Shown here: one piece after another, positions 15,612 to 24,903 of the stretch | Numbering within the stretch: position 1 is the stretch's first letter | How the letters are laid out: the number at the start of each line of letters is the position of its first letter | Assembly: GCA_030715195.1 (NCBI GenBank) | Contig: JAUYVI010000010.1 | Coordinates: 62,001-126,000, forward strand | Source: Dongia sedimenti | GTDB lineage: Bacteria; Pseudomonadota; Alphaproteobacteria; Dongiales; Dongiaceae | Reading direction: 5' to 3' | DNA length: 64,000 bases | Program-made: the position numbers and the translations under genes | The notes under the pieces: generated by a model | The model's database searches: none | Seen by the model: only the letters and a program-made list of their open reading frames with translations | What the model was told of the DNA's origin: nothing

Positions 15612-17480
15612 ATGACCGATGATCAAGAGTCTCGAGAAGCCAGGACCGTTACGACACCCGATGAACCTGGCTTCCTGACCACGCGCGTCTTTCTATCCTA
15701 TGCTCATGCTGACAAGACACTGGCGGATGCAGTGGCAATCGCTCTGAAGGCTCTGTCCGCGGAACATCACGCAGATCTGGATGTTGTCCAGGATTCCGAG
15801 ACATTCAAGCTGGGAGTTAACATATCCGATCAGATTATAAACACTCTTCAGGAAACGGATATTCTGCTCGTCTTCTTCACCGACAGTTACAAGGAGAGCC
15901 TTTTTACAGGCATGGAGGTTGGAATCTTTAAAGCCTTCCAGCACTCTGACAAGCTTGGAAGGCGTGCCGCGACTTCCGAGGCAATCACGGTTTTCGTCAA
16001 TCAAATGCTCCCTCTGGAAGAAGGCGTGCTCGGCATCAAGCTCTATGCGTCCGTACTCGCGGAAGCAAGGATCGATCCTAAGAAGCTCGACCCCGGGAGA
16101 CAGTTTCTAGGTCTCTTCGTCCGCATCTCCGACCTCCTGTTGCAGAGGTCATTCACTCACAAGTACGGCCCCAAGGCGTCCTGGAGCGCGGAGACCAACA
16201 ATATCCATTCAGAAGTCCGCAACAGGATGGCAGATAAAATCGCCGGTTCTATAGAACCTAAACTTCTTCAGGATATTGTTGCTGCGCTCTCCGGGTTGAT
16301 CCAGAACACATCGCTCGAGCAGAAACTCATCGAGATTGTCTGGGAGGGTGGCAAGAAAACCGAAGGGCCCGCGGTCCCTGCGACTACAGGCAACGTGATG
16401 ACCGGGGCTGAGACGCGGGCACCGCTTGCGAATGGCGTAATCGCTCAGCAGGGGCATGATCGTGTCGACAGATCTGGCTCGAAGCCGGTCGATGGCACCA
16501 CGGGAAGAGCCATCGATTTCGAGCGAGTGCTCGATGAGGCAACCCTTCACGACCAGCAGTCCAACGCATTCACTGTGCTGGGAATCGCGCTCAACCAGAA
16601 AAGTAAGCTCACCTGGGGAGACTTCTGCGCCCATTTGGTCGCTGGCCAGCCGGTCGAAGCGGTGTTCGTCATTGAGGCGATAAGGACCGCAGTCGCCGCG
16701 GCGCTGAAGCCCGGTCCTTCCGACAACGAGCAGTTCTTCCGCTCCCCGACCGACAGCAAGCTCTACCGGATCATTGTCACGCGCCACTATGGATACTACG
16801 ACGGCAAGCGCGTGATGAACGTCTATCTGATCCCCATGCTCACGCCCTGGGAACCGAACGAGGAACTCTCCATGCTGTCGATGGCGACTCGGTACAGGTC
16901 ATTGTTCCTCGATAGAACAGGCGAAGTCTCGCTGCCCGCATTCCGCCTGATTCGATATCCTTCGAGGCGGGATGTGTTCAAGGAGCGGGTTGCAAAGTTC
17001 GTTCGCTACATGAGGTTGATCGAGCACGAGGCTCACAGTATGAACTTGGATACGCCGGAGGCCATTCAAGAGTTCATGATGTCGGGGAGCAAGAATACGG
17101 ACTCCGCTCGGGCCAGCAAGCTCGGCCGCGGTGTGGACGACGCCGGTAGGATGTTCGAAGGCTTCAACAACAGGAAGGCGGGGCTCATCAAGGCGGCCTC
17201 TGCCGTGCAGGCAGCCCTGCCCGGGACGAAGACGGACGTGTCTCCAGAGTTCAAGGCCGCGCAACGTGCCTGGCTGCGGGACCTCGAAGACTTTATCAAT
17301 TTCGTATCGCCGCTGAACAAGCAATTCGGCTTGCTGTCAGCCAGAAGGTTGTTCGAAAGCTATGGTGGGAAAGTGCTATCTCCGAGCGCAGGTGCCATCA
17401 AGTCGCGTCGCAAGAACAGCCGTCTGTCAGCATCCGCGATGGAGGCGACGGAGTCGAGGAGAGGCAACAGAACCGGCTGA
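15612..17480 (+). CDS. TIR-domain protein with long C-terminal region
   Basis: 622 residues. The start ATG 15612 is preceded by GGAGGCGG. A TIR domain occupies about residues 22-120: TRVFLSYAHADKTLADAVAI, VVQDSETFKLGVNISD, ILLVFFTDSYKESLFTGMEVG with the likely catalytic glutamate. The remainder has no known domain. It includes a segment with RIIVTRHYGYYDGKRVMNVY and a helical C-terminus. The gap of 160 bases from the patatin gene is larger than others in the cluster, so it may have its own promoter. The codon pattern is slightly less GC-rich than the preceding genes. Confidence 0.82.
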   Translation: MTDDQESREARTVTTPDEPGFLTTRVFLSYAHADKTLADAVAIALKALSAEHHADLDVVQDSETFKLGVNISDQIINTLQETDILLVFFTDSYKESLFTGMEVGIFKAFQHSDKLGRRAATSEAITVFVNQMLPLEEGVLGIKLYASVLAEARIDPKKLDPGRQFLGLFVRISDLLLQRSFTHKYGPKASWSAETNNIHSEVRNRMADKIAGSIEPKLLQDIVAALSGLIQNTSLEQKLIEIVWEGGKKTEGPAVPATTGNVMTGAETRAPLANGVIAQQGHDRVDRSGSKPVDGTTGRAIDFERVLDEATLHDQQSNAFTVLGIALNQKSKLTWGDFCAHLVAGQPVEAVFVIEAIRTAVAAALKPGPSDNEQFFRSPTDSKLYRIIVTRHYGYYDGKRVMNVYLIPMLTPWEPNEELSMLSMATRYRSLFLDRTGEVSLPAFRLIRYPSRRDVFKERVAKFVRYMRLIEHEAHSMNLDTPEAIQEFMMSGSKNTDSARASKLGRGVDDAGRMFEGFNNRKAGLIKAASAVQAALPGTKTDVSPEFKAAQRAWLRDLEDFINFVSPLNKQFGLLSARRLFESYGGKVLSPSAGAIKSRRKNSRLSASAMEATESRRGNRTG

Positions 17481-17927
17481 GAGCCAGTCCGCGAATTCCG
17501 TTCCGCTGGTGGAATCTCTCAGTCGCCAAGCGCGAGCAAATGCGGCCGCCGGGTGGCGCCATGCGCCCAAAAGTCACGCCTCGCCTCATTCAGTCTCGGC
17601 TAGCTAGGTGTGAGCTTCCAATAGGTTGTCCATCCGGCCCTTGCCGGGAGAAGCTGAAGGTGTCGAAGACTCAGTAACCCCGGGAGGACCGGATCAGGTA
17701 TCGATCGACGCTATTGCCGATGCGGGAGCACACTCCCCAGGCGCCGTAGGACGCGCCGGACTGGTGCAGGGCTTCGAGACTTTGCAATTCACGGCCTCGG
17801 TCGGGCTGGCTTCGCTGAAGGATGATGGCGGCAAGCCGGCCTGGGGGCGCTCCTGCGGAAATGCGACCGCCACGGCGACAGCAAGTCCGCACGCGTGGCC
17901 GACTTTTCCATGCTCGACGCCGGTTAG
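17481..17927. other. Convergent intergenic region
   Basis: 447 bases between the ends of two convergent TIR genes. Several open frames cross it, but none has a ribosome site or recognisable product. I see no clean stem followed by a T run on either strand. It may hold unrecognised termination signals or decayed sequence. Confidence 0.35.
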
Positions 17928-18794
17928 TCAGGCGCGCGCCTCCACCACCGCCCGATCGGATAGCGCGGCCATCTGCTTGCGCAGATCCTTCAGCGCCGAC
18001 TGCAGCGCGGCTTGCTTGTCGTCGAGCAGTTGCTCGAAGCCGTACTTGAACTTCCCCAATAGGTCCTGCTCCAGATCCCTGCGCAGCGAGGCGACCGTCC
18101 TGCGGTGAGTCCGGATGATCTCGAGCAGGGAATTGACGTTGATCGCAAGGAGATCGTTCTCCGCCAGCGCGCGCAGCAGCGAGATCCTAAGCAGACGGCT
18201 TGCCGGCAGTGGGATTTCGAGGACGGCCGTCAAGCCCTGCATCGCCGCGAGCTTCAGGCGCTCCGCGAGGAACGCCCTGGCGATTAGCTCAATCGAGGCC
18301 GGATCGAGCTCTTCCCACACGATCACGACCGGCTGCGGGGTGTCGTTATCGGCGCCGGCGACCGGTGGCGCGGCAGCTCCGCGCATGATGGCGGACTCCG
18401 TCGCTCGCATGGCGCGCAGGACCTCGGCAGCGACCTGCCCAGCGCTTTCATAGGCTATGTACCGGCGATCGGCGATAAGCACCGGCACTTCCGCGTCCGG
18501 CACCAGCCGAACGACGATCAACTTGCGATCGTTCGCCGAAAGGGCGGCATGAAACGCGGCGTAGAACTCGGGACCCGCCCAACGGCCACGCGCAAAATAG
18601 TTCTTGGACAGGAAAGCCACGAAGCAGGATGAGTCGCGCAGCCCGGCCTCGATCCTCTGAAACAGGCTCGCCCCGGCCTCGATCTCCCCGGCATCGAACC
18701 AGACGCGCACACCCTTTCCGGTTAGTGCGTCCGCGACTGCCGAAACCGTTGAGCGGTCAGGTGTCGAATAGCTGAGGAAGGCCTGCTCGGTCAC
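17928..18794 (-). CDS. TIR-domain protein coupled to large lipoprotein
   Basis: 288 residues from a GTG that overlaps the stop of the lipoprotein gene (GTGA). An N-terminal TIR domain spans residues 4-105: QAFLSYSTPDRSTVSAVADA, RVWFDAGEIEAGASLFQRI, CFVAFLSKNYFARGRWAGPEF with the likely catalytic glutamate. The central part is alpha/beta with IADRRYIAYESAG. The C-terminal 100 residues look like a long helix or coiled coil (LEQDLLGKFKYGFEQLLDDK). The coupling to an envelope protein suggests the TIR output answers a signal at the cell surface, although the two proteins would lie on opposite sides of the membrane. Confidence 0.85.
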   Translation of the reverse strand: MTEQAFLSYSTPDRSTVSAVADALTGKGVRVWFDAGEIEAGASLFQRIEAGLRDSSCFVAFLSKNYFARGRWAGPEFYAAFHAALSANDRKLIVVRLVPDAEVPVLIADRRYIAYESAGQVAAEVLRAMRATESAIMRGAAAPPVAGADNDTPQPVVIVWEELDPASIELIARAFLAERLKLAAMQGLTAVLEIPLPASRLLRISLLRALAENDLLAINVNSLLEIIRTHRRTVASLRRDLEQDLLGKFKYGFEQLLDDKQAALQSALKDLRKQMAALSDRAVVEARA

Positions 18795-21700
18795 TCGTTT
18801 GCAACTTTGTGGAGGGCAATGTCGGGAGTTGGGGTGCTGCTCCGGTCTCGGTAAGCCACTGTCGCCAGGCGCGAAAAGTCGACAATCACCGGGGGTTTAC
18901 TGGATTTCGCCGATTCGTAGATCGCCCAGCGCAGGAAAGCCGCGATCTCGGCATACTCACGCACCCGCTTCAGCGGTGGATAGCTGTCCGACAGCTTGAA
19001 GAAGCCGTCCGTTGCGACTGCGCCGAGCGTGGCATCCCGCTCGGCGGCAACGAAGGCGTCGTCGGTCTGGCGGATGCGTATCCCGTTTGCTTCCGGAATG
19101 ACGGCGCTCCGGGCATAGGCGTAAATCATTTTGTTCGCCAGCTGGATCCGCCCCTCGGCCAGGTGGAACGTCGCCTCGGAATCCATCAGCGTCGCGAGGG
19201 TGAGGCTTGCGTCAAGCCAATAGGTGATTCTGTCCGCCACGCCTGCCGGCGACGGCTTCTTCCATCCTGCCTCGCCGGTGGGCAGCAGCAACGTCCTCGC
19301 GATCGCACGCACCACGTTGATGTCATAAAAGGGATCGCCTGATTTCGGACGCAGGACCGAGGCCGCTAAGATGGCTGAATCCACGGCCACCGCCGTGGCC
19401 CGCGCCGCCGGCGCGAGTTCCGGGTATTGCGCGACGATCGCCTCGGCATCGTGTGCGGCATCGTTGCCATATTTCGACCTGATCGCGCGCTGGAGGGCTT
19501 TTGTCGCCTCCAGCTCCTTTCCATCCGACAGAAGCGCCAGATCGTGTATCTCTTCCTTCCCGCCTGCGTCGCGGCGAAAGGCGTCGGCCAGCTGCTTCCC
19601 GCCGCCGATAGACAAGATGGAGAGGGATGTGCCGCCCTGCAGTATCCGGTCCGCCTCGCGAATATCGGCTGCCGAGTAACCCTTCGTCGAGAGCAATGCC
19701 CGCAACTTGCGCAGCCTGTCCAATTCGAGAGGAGTGCGTGCCTCGACAATGGTTGAGAGCCGCGCTTCCGTGGCCTTCTCGATCAGGTCGGGATCGCTGG
19801 CGGCCGAGCCGACGAGCGCGATGATGCCGTAGCTGGGCGCGGCGCCGTCCAGCGCTTTGCGCCAGTCGCTGCCGGTGAGGACGTCTTCGCTGCCCGCGAA
19901 GAGTTTCACGATTCCGTCCGAGATATCGCTGTCCTTCGCGTGGAAGACGGCCAGCGCCTTGCCGAACTCCAACGCGATCGGATTGTCTGCTCCGTTTGGC
20001 AGCTTCGCCTGATCGAGGTCCCAGGGGATGGCGTCCGCGAGATAGAGGTCCTGTCCAACCGGATTGTCCACGAAGTGGGGGTCCAGAAGCACGACAAACC
20101 CATTGGCGACCGACGCGCCCTGCCCACCACCGGCCGCCCCGACCGAGATCCCGAGGTTGGATTTCGGGTCGGATCGAACGAAGGCATAGAGGGCCTTCAA
20201 GACGCGCGGATCAACGGGCCCATAGACGTAGCGCTCGCCCGTGCCCGTGGTCAGGGCCAGGGTGTCGTCGCTCTCCAGCCTGAGGATCGAGCCGGCGGCT
20301 TTCTCGCCATCCGCCTGGGTGGCCGGCTCAGCGACGCCTCCCAGGTGGATTCCGCCGCCGACGGCCCGGAAGTCGGTGAAGTTCAGGACGTAGCGCTTGT
20401 ATTCAAAAGGCTTTCCCTCCTCATTGAGGAAGCCACGCCAGTCCTGCAGGCGTGAGGGATAGCGTGCTGTCTGGTCTTCATGCTGCAGCGCGGACTTGAA
20501 GTCGAAACTGCCGTTCTTCCACCGCTGGCCATCGGCCGCCGGCTCCATGCTGCTTGCCGGCAAGGCCGATCTTCCGGTCTCGGTTCCGACCAGCGGCAGT
20601 TCGGCGACCGTCGCCTGCCGGATCTCTGCCGTGGCATCGAAGGCGGCGCGCGCCTCGATGAGGGCGACGTCGGTCTCGACAATCGAGCGCTCGAGCCCGG
20701 CATCCGCAAACAGCCAGCCCGCGCCGCCCCCGCCGACAGGGCCGTCGGGCGCGGGTGCGACGGGTGGGGCCGTTGGAGGAGGGTCGGCGCCGAGATTCCG
20801 GATCCATAGCTTGACGCCGTCGAGGTCATCTGGCCGCTGCGCCGAAGCCAAGCCCTTTGCGACCGCGAACTCGATCCGGCCCGCCAACACGATCGCGGCC
20901 TTGCCCGTGGAGTCCTTGGCCTTCTGCAAGGCGGCGTACTGCGCTTCGGTGAGAGGCCTGGTGCTGCGCGCCGCGATGTCGAGAAGCCCGCCATGGCCGT
21001 CCGAGCCGAACATATCGACCGTCAGCGTCTTGACGCGCTTCAGATCACGGTCGAGGGAAGAGTCGATGATCTCCCGGACACGGCTTTCGACCGCCGCGGG
21101 CATGGCTGCCTTGTCGCCATACCAGCGCTGCGCCATGCCCAGGTACTCGGCCTGCTCGGCTGCTGTCCAGCTGCTTCGCTCGACGAGGTATCGCGTGGCG
21201 AGCTCCTGGAACGCCTTCGCGCCGGGTGGATATTTGGGCGGATAGCCGCCGCCCGGATGGGACAGCCGTTCGGTGACCTCTCCTTCCAGCGCCTCGCGCA
21301 TCACCTTGATGGCATCATCCAGCCCACTCCAGCCGGGCGCTAGTTCGGCAGACGGCACTGAGGACAGCCTCCTGATCCGGACGTGAGCGATCGCGAGGTC
21401 TCGGTCACTGAGGTTGGCGGCCAGCCATTTCTCGAACCGGTTCAGCCCGCTCCATTGCTTGGCGGTCGCGGCATCGCCGCCGAGCAGCGCATGAAACTCG
21501 TTGTACTCGGCCCGCAGCGTCGAAACCGTACGCAGCGCCTGGTCGGCATCCTCGCCCAGGCCCATGAGCGCGCGCAGCGCCCGAGGCGATCTCGGCTTAG
21601 TGGGATCGTCCGGCGGCCCGCGCGGTCCTCGATAGTCGTCGGTGAAGCTCTGCGGCAGCGCTCCGAACCGCCCCACCCAGAGCTCCTTCTTGCGGGCCAT

Positions 21701-23320
21701 GATCTTCTTGAGCTGCGGCTCCTGCTCTGCCAGGAGTATCTTGGTCTTCTCCGGGTCGACGCTCTGCACCAACTTCAGCAGATCTTCGGCCGACGGGTGG
21801 TTGCTCAGCGCCTGCTCAAACCGAGCGACCCGCGCATCGACGGCCTGCTTCGTGGTCTCGAGATCGGGATGATCGGCAAGCGCCATGACGCTGTTGAGCA
21901 TCCTCTGGTGACGCTGCGCCTCGCGGAGTCCGGCGCTCAGCGTTTCCTTTGTCAGCCAGCGAATCGGGTCCTTTGCCACCGAGGGATCGGAGGATCCGGC
22001 GCGCAGCGCGACCGACATGAGTTCCAGCCGCACTTCCACTTTGAGCTGGGCCTCCAGGTAGCCGGCGGCCGCAGCTTTCGCAAACTCGACATTGAGTTCG
22101 CCGACGTGTCGCGCAACGGCCTGGAGGTGAGCAGCATCCTCCGGCGTGAGCGTGCCCGCGATCGCCCGAACCTTCGCCTGGTGCGACCCGGCTACGCCGG
22201 TGGACTCCACTGGACCGTTCGGGCCGCTGCCATCCGCCGCCGGGGAGGGTCCGAGACCCTCGACGCCGGACAGCCCCAGTTTCGCCGCCTGCGAAACCGC
22301 CCAGGCCAGGGCCGGGTTGTCGTCGCAAAGCTCGGTCGCGGCCGATGGACTGAAGACGCGGACCGCCCGGCAGTCGTCGATCAGCTGCTGGGCCGCCTCC
22401 TTGGTCAGGGGGTCGGGAAATGCATCGGTTGCCTGCGGCAGGTCGACCAGACGCCGGGCGGCACCGAATGCCTGCGCTCCGGCGAAGAATGTCGGTGTAT
22501 CTGCGATCGGGGCGGCGACTCCTAGGCCGGCAAGGCTAGGCGCGGCGACAACGGCCGCGGGAGTTGCGGCCAGCGCCGCGTCGAAATCCGCGTTGTCGGC
22601 GGTTTCCACGATCTGGCTCCGCAAGTCACCGATGGTCGGGGTAAGTTCCAGCGCCCGTTCGAGCTCGCTCTTGATCCGCTTGGCGCTCTCGATGGTTTCG
22701 GCAACTGGCGCGGAATCCGGCCGGAGGGCAAGGATCTGCAACTCGCCGCCGACATACCGCAGGGCGGAGCGTATCTTCGCTTCGTCCATGAGGGCAAAGG
22801 CCGAGATCCGGACGGGTGCGGTGGCGAGCGACTCACCCTGCGCGCCGATCAAGGCGCTCTTCAGGATCTGCGCGACGTTTTCGGCCTTCTCAGCCCAGAC
22901 CCAATGCGCCCGCACCGCGGCCCGCACCAGCTCTTGCTCCGCGCCTTGCAGGCGCGCCGCTACCTGCGCGGCAATCTGTGTGCTGCCGCCGACTTCCTGC
23001 CAGAGAGCCAGTTCCGCGGGATCGGGTGCGCTCAGCGCGTCGACTCCGAGCGCGCCGGCAATCGCTGGCTCACTACATCCGCCACCCGGCGAGACGATCA
23101 ATTGGTGTCGGCACGCCGTCGCGTACTCGGCGATCGCGGAACCTGATATTCCCGAGATCGCCGCCTGCAGCGGCTCCTTCGGCATCGCCATAGCGATCGC
23201 GTCGCCGGCCTCGTCCAGGCGCTGGCGCGTCGCCTGCTTCTCACCCTCGAATTTGCACGCCGCGAGGCCGAGAACGGCCATGGCGGAGATGATCGGAAAT
23301 TTCGCCCAATGCGTACGCAT
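18791..23320 (-). CDS. Very large predicted lipoprotein (1509 residues)
   Basis: The start ATG 23320 is chosen because a short signal peptide follows directly (residues 1-21, basic then hydrophobic) with lipobox GLAAC, cysteine at residue 22, and GGGGGG stands just upstream. The mature protein is long, alanine-rich and helical for about 900 residues (repeated LDRDLKRVKTLTVDM-type segments). A proline/glycine-rich linker follows (PPPTAPPVAPAPDGPVGGGG near residue 860). After it comes a region with beta character (YKRYVLNFTDFRAVGGGIHL, LESDDTLALTTGTGERYVYG), then more helices. I recognise no family. It should be anchored in the outer or inner membrane facing the periplasm. It is translationally coupled to the TIR gene downstream. 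Confidence 0.8.
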   Translation of the reverse strand: MRTHWAKFPIISAMAVLGLAACKFEGEKQATRQRLDEAGDAIAMAMPKEPLQAAISGISGSAIAEYATACRHQLIVSPGGGCSEPAIAGALGVDALSAPDPAELALWQEVGGSTQIAAQVAARLQGAEQELVRAAVRAHWVWAEKAENVAQILKSALIGAQGESLATAPVRISAFALMDEAKIRSALRYVGGELQILALRPDSAPVAETIESAKRIKSELERALELTPTIGDLRSQIVETADNADFDAALAATPAAVVAAPSLAGLGVAAPIADTPTFFAGAQAFGAARRLVDLPQATDAFPDPLTKEAAQQLIDDCRAVRVFSPSAATELCDDNPALAWAVSQAAKLGLSGVEGLGPSPAADGSGPNGPVESTGVAGSHQAKVRAIAGTLTPEDAAHLQAVARHVGELNVEFAKAAAAGYLEAQLKVEVRLELMSVALRAGSSDPSVAKDPIRWLTKETLSAGLREAQRHQRMLNSVMALADHPDLETTKQAVDARVARFEQALSNHPSAEDLLKLVQSVDPEKTKILLAEQEPQLKKIMARKKELWVGRFGALPQSFTDDYRGPRGPPDDPTKPRSPRALRALMGLGEDADQALRTVSTLRAEYNEFHALLGGDAATAKQWSGLNRFEKWLAANLSDRDLAIAHVRIRRLSSVPSAELAPGWSGLDDAIKVMREALEGEVTERLSHPGGGYPPKYPPGAKAFQELATRYLVERSSWTAAEQAEYLGMAQRWYGDKAAMPAAVESRVREIIDSSLDRDLKRVKTLTVDMFGSDGHGGLLDIAARSTRPLTEAQYAALQKAKDSTGKAAIVLAGRIEFAVAKGLASAQRPDDLDGVKLWIRNLGADPPPTAPPVAPAPDGPVGGGGAGWLFADAGLERSIVETDVALIEARAAFDATAEIRQATVAELPLVGTETGRSALPASSMEPAADGQRWKNGSFDFKSALQHEDQTARYPSRLQDWRGFLNEEGKPFEYKRYVLNFTDFRAVGGGIHLGGVAEPATQADGEKAAGSILRLESDDTLALTTGTGERYVYGPVDPRVLKALYAFVRSDPKSNLGISVGAAGGGQGASVANGFVVLLDPHFVDNPVGQDLYLADAIPWDLDQAKLPNGADNPIALEFGKALAVFHAKDSDISDGIVKLFAGSEDVLTGSDWRKALDGAAPSYGIIALVGSAASDPDLIEKATEARLSTIVEARTPLELDRLRKLRALLSTKGYSAADIREADRILQGGTSLSILSIGGGKQLADAFRRDAGGKEEIHDLALLSDGKELEATKALQRAIRSKYGNDAAHDAEAIVAQYPELAPAARATAVAVDSAILAASVLRPKSGDPFYDINVVRAIARTLLLPTGEAGWKKPSPAGVADRITYWLDASLTLATLMDSEATFHLAEGRIQLANKMIYAYARSAVIPEANGIRIRQTDDAFVAAERDATLGAVATDGFFKLSDSYPPLKRVREYAEIAAFLRWAIYESAKSSKPPVIVDFSRLATVAYRDRSSTPTPDIALHKVANE

Positions 23321-23332
23321 GCGCCCCCCTGC

Positions 23333-23350
23333 GTCGCATCGTGGTGCGAC
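23333..23350 (-). promoter_or_regulatory. Leader hairpin before lipoprotein ribosome site
   Basis: A perfect six-base stem GTCGCA/TGCGAC with a six-base loop lies in the leader, immediately before the G-rich ribosome site of the lipoprotein gene. It could modulate translation. No T run follows, so it is not a terminator. Confidence 0.35.
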
Positions 23351-23380
23351 GTTGTTCTTTCGGCATGCCTTAATCAACCG

Positions 23381-23409
23381 AGCATAACATCCTACGGTTG
23401 TTGATGCAA
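23381..23409 (-). promoter_or_regulatory. Putative sigma-70 promoter of lipoprotein-TIR operon
   Basis: On the minus strand TTGCAT (23404-23409) and TATGCT (23381-23386) are spaced by exactly 17 bases, close to the -35 and -10 consensus, and lie about 60 bases before the lipoprotein start. An inverted repeat (CAACCG 23375-23380 region with CGGTTG 23395-23400) brackets the -10 box and may be an operator. Confidence 0.5.
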
Positions 23410-23494
23410 CGAGGCCTTCGGAAGCCAGCCTATTCTATAGGGCCGATCGATTTCGCACGTGGCCAGGCTGGCCTCTGCCTAGCGGCGGGCCGGC

Positions 23495-24337
23495 TCACCC
23501 GCCGGTCTTCAGCCGGATGGTCCGCGCGATTTTCCGCAGCGCTTCATCTTTATTGCGCCCGAAAAGATCGGCCCAGAGCAGGCCGCTCAGCGCATCGCTG
23601 CGAGGACAGTTCTGCAGCCGGACTGGAAAAATGTAGTGCCGGCGCTTCTCGGCGATCTTCAGGATCATCGCGAGTTCGCGCTTGGCATAGCGTGCATTCC
23701 CGTTCCAGGCGTGGGACGTGCAGACCACGACGGCGCGGCTGGCGGCGAGCTGCCCGGATATGGTCGAATCAAGGTCGTCCCCGTATTGCAGTTCGACCCG
23801 GTCGAGCCAGACTTCCAGCCCCTCTTTGGCCAGGGCGCCGTAGAGGGCGCGGACGCGCGGCAGGTCCTCCGTCGAGAAAGACAGAAAGACCGGCCTCGCC
23901 GCGGCCAGCCTGGACCAGGTTGGGCCGTAGTGCAGCGCGGTACCTGGCGAGTACCGCTCGATCAGCTTGCGCAGCGGGCGCCAGACGCCCAGGGCATTGA
24001 GGTCCCGCTTGTGGCGCATCTGGCCTTGCGGATTCCGGGTGAAGCCCCAGTGGCGCAGCGAGGGCTCGGCCGTCAGCGCTTCGCGCGGAATGACGCGCTG
24101 CAGCCGCTGCCCGTTAGCAAGGTCGATGCCGATGCCGCCCCGGGTCGGCAACCGCTTCTCGGTCCGGTACGGATCGCTCGCCGCGACGAACACGTTGGCG
24201 ATGTCGGAGTAGGGCGCCCGCCGGTACATCAGGACGAGATCGCCCTTGCGTGCATTCGGGTTGGCAAGCCAGGTGTCAAAGCCATGCGTGTCGAGCCCGT
24301 CCATGTCTAGCGGATCGTCGACCATGTATAGCCACAC
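23495..24337 (-). CDS. EVE-like/TIR fusion protein
   Basis: 280 residues from a GTG at 24337. An internal ATG at 24326 region is an alternative, but it would remove the first tryptophan typical of the fold. Residues 1-130 resemble an EVE (PUA-like) domain: WLYMVDDP, a short arm, then RKGDLVLMYRRAPYSDIANV, where the family has its GD-x-V-x-F/L-Y motif. Residues 148-245 are a TIR domain: RPVFLSFSTEDLPRVRALYG, EVWLDRVELQYGDDL, VVVCTSHAWNGNARYAKREL with the likely catalytic glutamate. EVE domains bind modified bases in DNA. A sensor-effector fusion recognising modified phage DNA is inference. It is a single gene, with a gap of 174 bases to the lipoprotein promoter region. Confidence 0.75.
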   Translation of the reverse strand: MWLYMVDDPLDMDGLDTHGFDTWLANPNARKGDLVLMYRRAPYSDIANVFVAASDPYRTEKRLPTRGGIGIDLANGQRLQRVIPREALTAEPSLRHWGFTRNPQGQMRHKRDLNALGVWRPLRKLIERYSPGTALHYGPTWSRLAAARPVFLSFSTEDLPRVRALYGALAKEGLEVWLDRVELQYGDDLDSTISGQLAASRAVVVCTSHAWNGNARYAKRELAMILKIAEKRRHYIFPVRLQNCPRSDALSGLLWADLFGRNKDEALRKIARTIRLKTGG

Positions 24338-24903
24338 GCGGGGCGGTGTCTCGGCGGTCCAAAATCCCTGCGACCGCCTCCAGGGCTCCCTCCTTGGCAG
24401 CCCCCAATCACACTTTTCATGTCATGGTTCCGCCAGCCGGGCCGGACCCAAGCCGGCCACTACCCCATCCGCAAGAAATTGTATCGCATCCGCCCCGCTG
24501 TGGCGAGTTCACCAAGATGCTCGCGTACCCCGTAATGCCGGGCCGCAGGTGGGGCGGAACTGCAATACTGCGCCGCGTGGATACCTGTGCAGCTTGCGTG
24601 ATCCGTCGCCATCAGCAGTCCGCTCCCCGGCGCACCCATTACGCCCAACCGCGACGGCACCAGGAGATAGCACCAGTACGCGCGTTGCGATACGCCGTAT
24701 GATAGACCATTGGCGCCACTACACCAGAAGAACGCCGCATCAGGCACTTGATCGATTGTTTACCTTCGTTAGGTGTGAGTGCGGGCATGATATTGATCTC
24801 GGGGTTGTCGGCGCTGATTTGCCGAATCACTATCGAGGGCCTTCGAGGCTCGGTCCAACATTAGATCCGGCGCTTTCGCAACGAGAACACGAAACCAAGG
24901 GAA
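24338..24903. other. Divergent intergenic region
   Basis: 566 bases between the starts of the divergent EVE-TIR gene and the helicase gene. Long open frames on both strands (about 24250-25199 plus, 24460-24747 minus) do not translate into anything recognisable and have no ribosome sites. Promoters for both neighbours should be here. The stretch from about 24740 to 24800 is less GC-rich. Decayed mobile DNA is possible but cannot be shown. Confidence 0.35.
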
